This document shows positions 23,845 to 32,215 of a stretch of DNA of 64,000 bases, piece by piece. The position numbers and the translations under genes are program-made. Below the pieces are notes generated by a model. The model worked only from the letters and a program-made list of their open reading frames with translations, made no database searches and was not told the origin of the DNA. The stretch's first letter is position 1. Each line of letters starts with the position of its first letter. This DNA is from Prevotella sp. khp7 (GTDB taxonomy: Bacteria; Bacteroidota; Bacteroidia; Bacteroidales; Bacteroidaceae): contig NZ_FOIV01000004.1 of NCBI RefSeq assembly GCF_900109055.1, forward strand, positions 186,001 to 250,000, written 5' to 3'.

Positions 23845-26295
23845 CTACAGGTGCTTTGACGGATAGAGGTGGTTCCACCAGGTGGGGTCGTCTTTAAGGA
23901 AACGGGCAAACCAAGCCATCTGGGTGGCCAGCCACTTCTCGCGCTTAGAGTAGTCGAGGATGTGATGGTTCTCACCTTCAACCTCTACGAGGGCCACCTC
24001 ACGACCTAAGAGTTTGAGGGCGGTGAACATCTGGAGACTCTCGATGAGCGGCACGTTCGTATCGGCATTACCGTGAAGCAGAAGCAAGGGGGTGTGGATC
24101 TTGTCGGCATTGAAGAGCGGACTCTGATTGACAAAAAGCTCACGATGGCTCCAGGGGTAACTGTTCGCCATGCTGACCTCGCTGTAGTTATAGCCCCAGT
24201 AGCCCTCACCCCAGTAACTGGTGTGGTTGGAGATTCCTGCATGAGAGACTGCTGCTGCAAAGATGTCGGTCTGTGTCTGCAGGTACTGTGTCATGAAACC
24301 ACCATAGGATGCTCCCATACAACCGATCTTCTCCGGATTGATGAAAGGATGGGCCTCACAGATCTTCTTCGTTCCCTCAATGATGTCCTCAGCAGGTCCA
24401 CGACCTGCTGTGTTGACATGGCGGGAAGCCCACTCCTGACCAAAGCCTGTGGCTCCACTGGGTTGGAGGATATAAGCCACATAGCCCAGAGAGTTCCAGT
24501 ACTGCGGGGCATAAGGTGATTCGAAATAGCGAGACACGGGAGAGCAGCCTCCATAATAATAGACTATCATGGGGTATTTCTTCGTGGCATCGAAATCCTT
24601 GGGGAGATAGAGGCGTCCATAGACGGTATCGCCCTTGGAGTTGGTGAAGTTCCAGTCCTGACAGGTGCCGATCTCCGCATCGCCAAGGGCCGTCTTTCCA
24701 TCGAAGAACAGCTTAGAGGTCGGGCGGGCGCCGAGAGAAACGACATAGGCAGAGGCGGGCTCCATGGTCTTATAGGAGAGATAACCCAACACGGGGGCAT
24801 GGGAAGCTATGTTGTAACGATAGGCATAGTCGCCTGAGATGGCGAGTTTAGTAATACCGCCCGTCTTAGGATTCAGCACAAACATATTGACATAGTCGAG
24901 ATCCTCGGCAGAGAAATAGATCTGTCCGTCGGACCATGACCAGTCGACAGTCTCAATGCTGGGATTAAAGTCCTTGGTCAATGGCGTCACCTGTTTCGAG
25001 GCGAGGTCGTAGAGATAGAGCTCATGCTCTGTCATGCTGGGAGTGACCTCTGCAGGGAGCTGACAACCGATACGGTTGAAAGCCTCTGGCGTGCCCTTGA
25101 GCAAGAGCTGAGTGCCATCGGGCGAGAACGAGCCTCCCTCGACAAACTCCACGCCAGCGAAAACGGTATCGACCTTCAGGGTCTGTGTGTTCACGATGAA
25201 TACATCAGACACCGTCGTAGGACGCTTGGTGAGGCGTGAGCGACTGCTGGTAACCAGAAGCTGACGGCCATCCTGCGAGATATCCATGAGAGACTCGCCC
25301 TTGTTGCCAAAGGTGAGACGCCGGGTGAGACCTGTCTTGATATCATATTTAGTCAGATAGCTGCGCTTACGCCAATCAGGCTGACGGTCGTCCATCTCGA
25401 GAATCTCGAAAATCTCCTTATCCTCCTTAGGACCTTCCTCCTCGACATAGAAGATGAGAAAATCCTCTGTTGGCGCTACCACATAGAAGCCCTCTGGAAT
25501 ATCACGGGCAAAACTTGTGCGAAGACCGGTCTTAGGATCGACCTTATACAGATGGCGTCGGCTGCCATCTTTCTCTTCTACCAGATAGGCAGCGGACTTC
25601 GGCATCCACTGGGGGTTGCCTGACGGCTGAGAGATGAGGCGCTGGGTCTTGACGTCGCGGATCTCGTAGCTCCAACGCGAGTCGCCTCCACGCGCTGTGG
25701 TCTGGTATGACAGTGCCACCAGCTGTCCATCAGCAGAAAGGGAGATGCCACGCACCCGTTTGCCATCCGTCAGATCATGAACCATGTAGGGATGCTTAGA
25801 TGAGAGAGAGGGGGTTACAGAGAGATTGCTCTCGAGGGTGACACTGATGGAGTCGGTATCCTTTGGCATGCTCAGGAAGCGGATAGCGAAATGATGGTGC
25901 TCAGGGGCGAGGTTGAGTTCTGGAGTAGCCTCAACGCCATCAATATAGAGTTTCGCATTCTTGGGGCCCTTGACCTCAATCTTACCCTTGATGAAATCGG
26001 CATTATCGATATAGAACGAGAGCAGGCCAACACTCTTGCTGTCGGGCAACGAGGGAAGGACACTGCCCGAGAACCTGCCCGTGGACTGCGATGTGAGTGA
26101 GATGGCACTCATCAGGCTGTTAGAATCGAACTTCCTGCCCTGCACGTCGACGGTGTCAAGGGCAAAGGGTTCTGACACGGCATAAGGGCCAGAGAGGTTG
26201 AACTCCCTAATCTGGGTCTTGACTTGTGCAGAAACAGACAAGGCATGAAACGAGAATGCCAGAAGTGTAAAGAATAAAAAACAATTCTTTTTCAT
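23845..26295 (-). CDS. Secreted S9 prolyl-oligopeptidase-family serine peptidase (DPP-like)
   Basis: 816 residues with a signal peptide (ending near SVSAQ). An N-terminal WD-like beta-propeller (about 150-540) is followed by an alpha/beta-hydrolase domain. The nucleophile is Ser663 in MGASYGGFMT; the charge relay is completed by Asp in HGNADTNVPL and His in EGENHHILDY. A KYPMIVYYYGG strand leads in, as in DPP4/AAP-like enzymes. The large N-terminal addition with beta strands before the propeller is typical of Bacteroidota homologues. It should cut dipeptides or short peptides in the periplasm. It sits 49 bases after rsgA and 18 before mnmA. Confidence 0.93.
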   Translation of the reverse strand: MKKNCFLFFTLLAFSFHALSVSAQVKTQIREFNLSGPYAVSEPFALDTVDVQGRKFDSNSLMSAISLTSQSTGRFSGSVLPSLPDSKSVGLLSFYIDNADFIKGKIEVKGPKNAKLYIDGVEATPELNLAPEHHHFAIRFLSMPKDTDSISVTLESNLSVTPSLSSKHPYMVHDLTDGKRVRGISLSADGQLVALSYQTTARGGDSRWSYEIRDVKTQRLISQPSGNPQWMPKSAAYLVEEKDGSRRHLYKVDPKTGLRTSFARDIPEGFYVVAPTEDFLIFYVEEEGPKEDKEIFEILEMDDRQPDWRKRSYLTKYDIKTGLTRRLTFGNKGESLMDISQDGRQLLVTSSRSRLTKRPTTVSDVFIVNTQTLKVDTVFAGVEFVEGGSFSPDGTQLLLKGTPEAFNRIGCQLPAEVTPSMTEHELYLYDLASKQVTPLTKDFNPSIETVDWSWSDGQIYFSAEDLDYVNMFVLNPKTGGITKLAISGDYAYRYNIASHAPVLGYLSYKTMEPASAYVVSLGARPTSKLFFDGKTALGDAEIGTCQDWNFTNSKGDTVYGRLYLPKDFDATKKYPMIVYYYGGCSPVSRYFESPYAPQYWNSLGYVAYILQPSGATGFGQEWASRHVNTAGRGPAEDIIEGTKKICEAHPFINPEKIGCMGASYGGFMTQYLQTQTDIFAAAVSHAGISNHTSYWGEGYWGYNYSEVSMANSYPWSHRELFVNQSPLFNADKIHTPLLLLHGNADTNVPLIESLQMFTALKLLGREVALVEVEGENHHILDYSKREKWLATQMAWFARFLKDDPTWWNHLYPSKHL

Positions 26296-26344
26296 AAATA
26301 CAGAATATGCTATCCCTTAGAGGACTGAGCCTAAAATAACTAAA

Positions 26345-27265
26345 TTAATATGCTGCCCGATATTTTCCCTCATCCTTATCTTCGAGCATAGAGAGATAGG
26401 ACTGATAACGGCTTTCAGCGATGTAATGGTCTTCCAAGGCCTTGAGCACCGCACAACCCGGTTCATGGGTATGGGTACAGTTGGAGAAACGACAGTCCTT
26501 GGAGAAATGGAAGATCTCCTTGAAATAGCTTGTCAGTTCCTCGGGTTTCATGTCGAATGTTCCGAAACCTTTGATGCCTGGCGTGTCCATCACCCACCCA
26601 CCACCAGGGAAGGGTATCATCTCGCTGAAGGTTGTGGTATGCTGACCTGTCTGATGAGCATCGGATATCTCAGAGGTGCGCAGATTGGCTCCTGGCACAA
26701 GGCGGTTGATCAGCGTGGATTTGCCGACACCACTATTACCGCTGAGCAACGTAACCTTACCCTCAAGCATAGGGCGAAGGGCATCAACACCTTCACCTGT
26801 CGCAGCAGAGACAGCACGGCACTCATACCCTACCGTCTGATAGAGGTTTATCATCATGTCGAGGTAACGCTGCTCATCATCATCAAGGATGTCACGCTTG
26901 TTAAAAATCAGGACAACAGGCACACGATAAGCCTCAGCAGAGGCCAGAAACCTGTCGATAAAGGTCGTAGAGGTCTGGGGGCGATTGATGGTCACCACCA
27001 GCAGTGCCAGATCGACATTAGCAGCTATGATATGACTCTGCTTGGAGAGATTGATGCTCTTACGGATGATGTAGTTCTTGCGGTCTTCAATCTCCGTAAT
27101 CCAGTTGCCTTCTCCGACAGTCACCCTGTCGCCAACAGCCACGGGATTCGTAGAGCGGATTCCCTTCATGCGGAAATTGCCCTTCACCTTACAATCAAGA
27201 AGCTGGTCATCGTCGGTCATGACGGTGTACCAGCTGCCAGTATTCTTAATAACGAGACCTTTCAT
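26345..27265 (-). CDS. rsgA: Ribosome small-subunit-dependent GTPase A (RsgA)
   Basis: 306 residues. An N-terminal OB-fold is followed by a circularly permuted GTPase domain: G4 motif NKRD (122-125), then G1 GNSGVGKST (176-184), then G3 DTPG (227-230). The C-terminal zinc site has Cys258, Cys263, His265 and Cys271, matching RsgA/YjeQ. It is a late assembly factor for the 30S ribosomal subunit. The start codon shares one base with the frr stop (TAATG), so it is coupled to the ribosome recycling factor gene. Confidence 0.97.
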   Translation of the reverse strand: MKGLVIKNTGSWYTVMTDDDQLLDCKVKGNFRMKGIRSTNPVAVGDRVTVGEGNWITEIEDRKNYIIRKSINLSKQSHIIAANVDLALLVVTINRPQTSTTFIDRFLASAEAYRVPVVLIFNKRDILDDDEQRYLDMMINLYQTVGYECRAVSAATGEGVDALRPMLEGKVTLLSGNSGVGKSTLINRLVPGANLRTSEISDAHQTGQHTTTFSEMIPFPGGGWVMDTPGIKGFGTFDMKPEELTSYFKEIFHFSKDCRFSNCTHTHEPGCAVLKALEDHYIAESRYQSYLSMLEDKDEGKYRAAY

Positions 27266-27825
27266 TAAACGGTCATAATCTCCTTATTCTTCGCTGCGAT
27301 GAGATCGTCAAGCTTCTTGATATACTTGTCGTGTAATTTCTGAAGTTCGAGCTCTGCATCCTTCTCATTATCCTCAGAAAGACCATCCTTGATAGCTTTC
27401 TTCAGCTTATCCTTGATGTCGGCACGCACGTTGCGGACTTCCACCTTGGCCTTCTCGGCAATCTTATTGCACTGCTTAACGAGATCCTTACGGCGCTCCT
27501 CCGTAGGAACAGGGATGTTCAGGCGGATAATCTCACCGTTGTTCTCGGGAGTAATGCCTACATCGCTGTCCATGATAGCCTTCTCAATGTTACGGATTTC
27601 CTTACGGTCCCAAGGCTTGATAGCAATGGTGCGGGGATCGGGAACACTGACGTTGGCCACCTGGTTGAGGGGAACCTTACTGCCGTATACCTCTACACGG
27701 ACGCCATCGAGAATGGCTACATTGGCACGACCAGCACGAATGCGACTCAGCTCTTCGTCGAGGTACATCGCTGCCATCTCCATCCTCTCTTCACTCTTCT
27801 TCAATGTTTCTTTTACGTCTAACAT
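27265..27825 (-). CDS. frr: Ribosome recycling factor
   Basis: 186 residues, the standard length. It shows the family's helical arms, including [49 protein letters not shown] broken here only by the usual substitutions, the [17 protein letters not shown] motif, and the C-terminal [21 protein letters not shown]. It splits post-termination ribosomes with EF-G. It is first in a minus-strand transcript with rsgA, and its promoter diverges from the sensor-kinase operon. Confidence 0.98.
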   Translation of the reverse strand: MLDVKETLKKSEERMEMAAMYLDEELSRIRAGRANVAILDGVRVEVYGSKVPLNQVANVSVPDPRTIAIKPWDRKEIRNIEKAIMDSDVGITPENNGEIIRLNIPVPTEERRKDLVKQCNKIAEKAKVEVRNVRADIKDKLKKAIKDGLSEDNEKDAELELQKLHDKYIKKLDDLIAAKNKEIMTV

Positions 27826-27851
27826 ATATAATAGCTTTTAGTTTCTGTTGA

Positions 27852-27859
27852 CAAAAGTA
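27852..27859 (-). promoter_or_regulatory. -7 promoter box for frr
   Basis: Minus-strand TACTTTTG fits TAnnTTTG, 27 bases before the frr start. Confidence 0.65.
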
Positions 27860-27964
27860 AGGCTTTTCCTCGAAACTTCCAAATGTTTCGTCTATATTTT
27901 GCCATAAATAAGAGGTTTTTGTGTTTTTTTTGCTCAAATATTTTGTGAATTGGGCAGAATCTAT

Positions 27965-27972
27965 TATCTTTG
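27965..27972 (+). promoter_or_regulatory. Promoter of the sensor-kinase operon
   Basis: TATCTTTG, with a TTTG element 19 bases upstream, in the classic Bacteroidota spacing. The ATG at 27970 overlaps this box and one at 27976 lies at the expected transcription start, so both are poor start codons for the first kinase. Confidence 0.8.
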
Positions 27973-28005
27973 CGGATGATTACTACCACACTCTATGGCA
28001 ACTAT

Positions 28006-30144
28006 ATGCGGATAAATATATACCATCCAAGGGCAAGCGTGCTATGCATCCTATTGATGGGTACACTCGCTGCTCAGGCACAGGCAGAAAACATGGGAAC
28101 CATTCTAGATATCCACAACATTCTTGGATATCTGGGGGCTTTATTTCTGATTACTGTCTTCGTGATGATGTTTTACAACCGTTTGTTTTATTTCAAAGAT
28201 AAAGACGTTACCAAAGAGACACAAAGACTGAACGCACAGCTGGGACTGATTATGGACGCCAACAGGATGAAGGCTTGGACGTACGATATGGACAAGCGTC
28301 TGTATAAGGTCCTGACAGAGTATGGCACCAAAGAAATCGAATATACGCCGATAGACTTCTCACAGTTCTTCGACCGAGACGATTTTGAGGCTATGAGAAA
28401 GCTCATCACCGACATTCAGGACGGGAAGACGGACTCTGAGACCCTTCTCGTGAAAAGCGCCCCATTGAAGAACAATGCGGAAGAGCAACATATCTACGAG
28501 ATAAACATTTCGATATTACGACACCACAAAAACGGACGCCCCAAGACTCTTCTGGGTACCCAGTGTGACATTACCGAAGAACAGGAAAAAGCCGAGAACA
28601 CCCGGAAACTGATGTTGCGCTACCATACTGTTTTCGAGTCGTCGCTTGTTGATATGGTTTTCTATGACGCCAACGGGATTCTGACAGAACTCAACAACAA
28701 AGCCATGGAGACCTTCGGGGTGACCAACAGGCAGGCCATTCTCGACCAGAAGGTGAGAATATGGGACGTACCTTCATACAGAGAGATTGACATCCATGCC
28801 ATCGACGCCCCCATGCACTTCTCGTCGATTACAGACATCTCGAAAGTCAAAGAGACCGACGAGCGCATTCCTCAGATTCTGACAAAAGGAAAGATCTATT
28901 ATGAAGCAGACCTGAGTGCCGTTCGCGACAAGAACCAGAAGCTGCTAGGTGTGATTACCGCAGGCAGAAGCATTACAGACATGGTGGAATCGAACCACCA
29001 CCAGAAAGAGGCCGCCGCACTACTGGAAAAACAAACAAAGGCTATTCAGAACTATATTGAGGACATTAACTATTCGCTGAAAATCAGTCATGTCAGACTG
29101 ATGCACTACCACCCAGAGAAGCATGAGTTAGACATTCTGAGTGACCCGAACCATATTGAATACAGTCTGTCGCAAATACGCGCCATGTCTATGATAGACC
29201 CAGAAGACCGGGCTAAGGCCTATCGAATGTTACTGCAAATGGACAAAAGGCATAAGGGAGATTTCTCTGAAACCCTGCACACCATCTTCAAGGATAAAGA
29301 AGGGCGCGATATATATCTGAACTTCAGAATCATGCCCATATACAATCAGGACGGAGAGGTGAGCTACTATCTGGGCATGTGTCGTGACGACACAGAAGTG
29401 ACACACACGGAAATACGTCTGAAGAAAGAGACTGCCAAGGCTCAAGAGGCAGAGCAGGTGAAAAGCACCTTCCTGCTGAACATGAGCTATGAACTGCGAA
29501 CGCCACTGAATGCCGTCATTGGCTTTGCAGAGCTCTTCGGAACAGAGCACAACGAAGAAGACGAGCCCATCTTCGCTGAAGAGATCAAAAAGAACACGAG
29601 CACCCTGTTAAAACTGATCAACGACATCCTGTTCCTGTCAAGGCTGGATGCGAAGATGATAGAATACAACTATCTGGAAACAGACTTTGCCCTTCTGTTT
29701 GAGGGATGGTGCTACATGGGATGGAGCAACCTGAACCCATGTGTGAAAACGGTCATAGAGAATCCTTACAACAAGCTACTGGTAAAAATCGACCCGCAGA
29801 ACCTGGCTATGGTCATTCAGAAACTGTGCATCTACTCCGGACTGACCACAACAGAGGGGACTGTACGCGCCAAATATGAATACCGCCGTGGGGAGCTTAT
29901 GATCACCATCGAAGATACTGGTGAGGGAATGGACGCTGAGAATCTGGAGAAAGCCTTTGACCGCTTTGTACATGAAGAGGGGAAGAAGAGCAAAGGTACG
30001 GGACTGGATCTGCCTATAGTGAAGGAGTTGGTTGAGCAGATGAACGGCACGATTGAGTTGCAGTCGGAACAAGGCAAAGGCAGCACCTTCTTTGTCAGCG
30101 TACCCTGTGAGATGATAAACTTCGAGAAGAAACGAAGCTCATGA
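28006..30144 (+). CDS. Degenerate PAS-domain sensor histidine kinase (pseudokinase), copy A1
   Basis: 712 residues from the ATG at 28006, chosen because earlier ATGs fall in or at the promoter. A signal-like segment (about 10-27) and one membrane helix (near 45-65) are followed by PAS-like domains with GxxxITE/D ends and a HisKA/HATPase_c region. The H-box reads MSYELRTPLN: the phospho-acceptor His is Tyr495 (TAT instead of CAT/CAC). In the N-box the Mg-binding Asn is Tyr610 (KLCIYSG; its paralogue has KLIANAI). The G1 motif DTGEGMD is kept. It is therefore unlikely to autophosphorylate, and may act as an allosteric partner of the next kinase. C-terminal half closely resembles the kinase at 32216-35029. 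Confidence 0.92.
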   Translation: MRINIYHPRASVLCILLMGTLAAQAQAENMGTILDIHNILGYLGALFLITVFVMMFYNRLFYFKDKDVTKETQRLNAQLGLIMDANRMKAWTYDMDKRLYKVLTEYGTKEIEYTPIDFSQFFDRDDFEAMRKLITDIQDGKTDSETLLVKSAPLKNNAEEQHIYEINISILRHHKNGRPKTLLGTQCDITEEQEKAENTRKLMLRYHTVFESSLVDMVFYDANGILTELNNKAMETFGVTNRQAILDQKVRIWDVPSYREIDIHAIDAPMHFSSITDISKVKETDERIPQILTKGKIYYEADLSAVRDKNQKLLGVITAGRSITDMVESNHHQKEAAALLEKQTKAIQNYIEDINYSLKISHVRLMHYHPEKHELDILSDPNHIEYSLSQIRAMSMIDPEDRAKAYRMLLQMDKRHKGDFSETLHTIFKDKEGRDIYLNFRIMPIYNQDGEVSYYLGMCRDDTEVTHTEIRLKKETAKAQEAEQVKSTFLLNMSYELRTPLNAVIGFAELFGTEHNEEDEPIFAEEIKKNTSTLLKLINDILFLSRLDAKMIEYNYLETDFALLFEGWCYMGWSNLNPCVKTVIENPYNKLLVKIDPQNLAMVIQKLCIYSGLTTTEGTVRAKYEYRRGELMITIEDTGEGMDAENLEKAFDRFVHEEGKKSKGTGLDLPIVKELVEQMNGTIELQSEQGKGSTFFVSVPCEMINFEKKRSS

Positions 30145-30160
30145 TATAAAGAAGAGAAGT

Positions 30161-32188
30161 ATGAATATGTTACTGGCCAACATACAGAATTCCATTGGCG
30201 TTGACAGCATTTCGCTGCTCATCGCGATTCTGACATTCCTGGCATTTGTCATGGTATGGGCTATCTATCGTATCAATCTGCTTCGTATCCATAAGAATGC
30301 CGAGCACACCAAGGACTTGCATACCATCATGCGACGCACGCTGGACACTGGCAAGAACTTTGTGTTAAAACTCTCGATACAAGACCGCTATGCCGTGAAC
30401 ATGTATGGTGACTTCCTACCCCAAAATGGTATGAGCTATCAGGAATGCCTCAACTACATACACCCGGAAGACGTCATCATATATCAGGAATTCCTGGCTA
30501 GTCTGATTCATGGACAGAAAACCGCAGAATGTACAGTTCGATGGGACCGAAGCGGGGAAAAGCATCAGGGCGACTGGCAATATATGCATGACACGGGTAT
30601 TGCCGAATATACTGAAAACCACAAGACGCCCCAGTACATATTCTGTACACTGACCGACCGAACGGAAGAGATGCTCCGGGAACAGAAAGAACAGATTCTG
30701 ACAGACCGGTATCGACAATTCTTCGGACAGAAAATCGCCGGTCTGGCCTTCTACGACAAAGACGGGCATCTGTTGTATGTCAACAAGAAGATGAGAGACA
30801 TCCTGAAGTTCCAGTCAAAGGATGATCCTTACTATTTCAGCCATACGCTCTACGATCTACCGACCTTCCGTAATGTACTGACAGAGAGGAAAGCCGAAGA
30901 GCTCTATTTCTGTACGAAGAGTATGATCGTGGAACGCGGTGTGAACTGCTACACCGAGTTGCGCGTACACCCCATCAACGATGAGAACGGCGAACTGACC
31001 TATATAACCTTCTCTATCCGAGATATCACACAGGAACGTGAGCTCTACCTGCAGAACAAGCAGAAAGACCTGGAGATACGGCGTGCCAACGAGAATATTC
31101 AGCAATATGAGACAGAGTTGAAGTACCTGATGGAGACTTGCAACATGAGATTCTTCCGCATCTCGGTAGCTGAAGGATGCTGTACCTTCTACAAAACTCA
31201 GGCCCAACCAGAAAAGAAGATAGCCATCGACAAGCTGGAGAGCTATTTCGTGGACGATGCCTTCAAAGACGGTCTGCAGAGATATCAGGAGTATTTCAAC
31301 GAGCCTAGAGCAATACTGACACAGATACATCCGTTCTTCGGCGACTCTGACGAGTTGCAATGGAACTATATAGACAGTGTGCCCTATTTCGACAAGCACG
31401 GAAAGATGGCCGGGACCTATGGCATCGTGCGCAACGTGAATGAACTGATGGAGAAACAGGAACGTCTGAAGCAAGAGACAGAACGAGCCAACCAGTCGGG
31501 ATTGATGAAGAGTACATTCATGGCCAACATGACGCATGAGATACGTACTCCCCTGAATGCCATTGTAGGCTTCTCGGACGTATTGTCTATGCTCCCCTCA
31601 TCTGAGGAGAAGCAGGAGATTGTCAAGGTGATTATGAACAACTGCGACATGTTGCTCAGGCTGGTGAATGACATTCTGGCCATCTCATCACTGGGCGATG
31701 GCGGTATAGACTTCAAACCCGACAAGGTAGACTTTGCCAAGGAGTTCGACAGCATCTGCACCTCACTGGAGCAGCGTGTGCAGAATCCTAACGTGACATT
31801 TATCAAAGATAATCCATTGGAGCACTTCTTCATAGAGATTGACAATGGCCGTACACAACAGGTCATCACCAATTTCGTGACCAATGCCGTGAAATACACC
31901 CAAAAAGGGCATATCAAGGTAGGATACAAGCCACAGGAGCGCGACGGCAAGAGCGGTATATATCTATACTGCGAAGACACCGGCGCAGGCATCTCACAGA
32001 AAGATCAGGGGAAGGTGTTCGACAGATTCGTGAAACTGAACGACTTCATCCAAGGCACTGGTCTTGGGCTTAGCATCTGTAAAGCCATTGCAGACGGATG
32101 TCACGGACAGATTGGTCTGTTCTCGGAAGGAGAAGGCAAGGGATCGACATTCTGGATATGGATTCCATGTGAGAGATATGACAGTTAA
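30161..32188 (+). CDS. PAS-domain sensor histidine kinase, copy B1
   Basis: 675 residues. One membrane helix near residues 18-40 (ISLLIAILTFLAFVMVWAIY) and no periplasmic domain, then three PAS-like regions, a coiled coil (about 300-325), HisKA with His459 (MTHEIRTPLN), and HATPase_c with N-box TNFVTNAVKYT, G1 DTGAGIS and G2 GTGLGLSICKA. All catalytic motifs are intact. It starts 16 bases after the pseudokinase. Its kinase region is close to that of the fourth kinase at 35041. No receiver domain is fused, and no response regulator is in the window. Confidence 0.95.
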   Translation: MNMLLANIQNSIGVDSISLLIAILTFLAFVMVWAIYRINLLRIHKNAEHTKDLHTIMRRTLDTGKNFVLKLSIQDRYAVNMYGDFLPQNGMSYQECLNYIHPEDVIIYQEFLASLIHGQKTAECTVRWDRSGEKHQGDWQYMHDTGIAEYTENHKTPQYIFCTLTDRTEEMLREQKEQILTDRYRQFFGQKIAGLAFYDKDGHLLYVNKKMRDILKFQSKDDPYYFSHTLYDLPTFRNVLTERKAEELYFCTKSMIVERGVNCYTELRVHPINDENGELTYITFSIRDITQERELYLQNKQKDLEIRRANENIQQYETELKYLMETCNMRFFRISVAEGCCTFYKTQAQPEKKIAIDKLESYFVDDAFKDGLQRYQEYFNEPRAILTQIHPFFGDSDELQWNYIDSVPYFDKHGKMAGTYGIVRNVNELMEKQERLKQETERANQSGLMKSTFMANMTHEIRTPLNAIVGFSDVLSMLPSSEEKQEIVKVIMNNCDMLLRLVNDILAISSLGDGGIDFKPDKVDFAKEFDSICTSLEQRVQNPNVTFIKDNPLEHFFIEIDNGRTQQVITNFVTNAVKYTQKGHIKVGYKPQERDGKSGIYLYCEDTGAGISQKDQGKVFDRFVKLNDFIQGTGLGLSICKAIADGCHGQIGLFSEGEGKGSTFWIWIPCERYDS

Positions 32189-32215
32189 GAACATATAAGG
32201 ACGATATAAATTATC

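Noticed and set aside
26426-27268. 280-residue frame opposite rsgA
   Set aside because: Complementary to a clear GTPase gene; no family features of its own.
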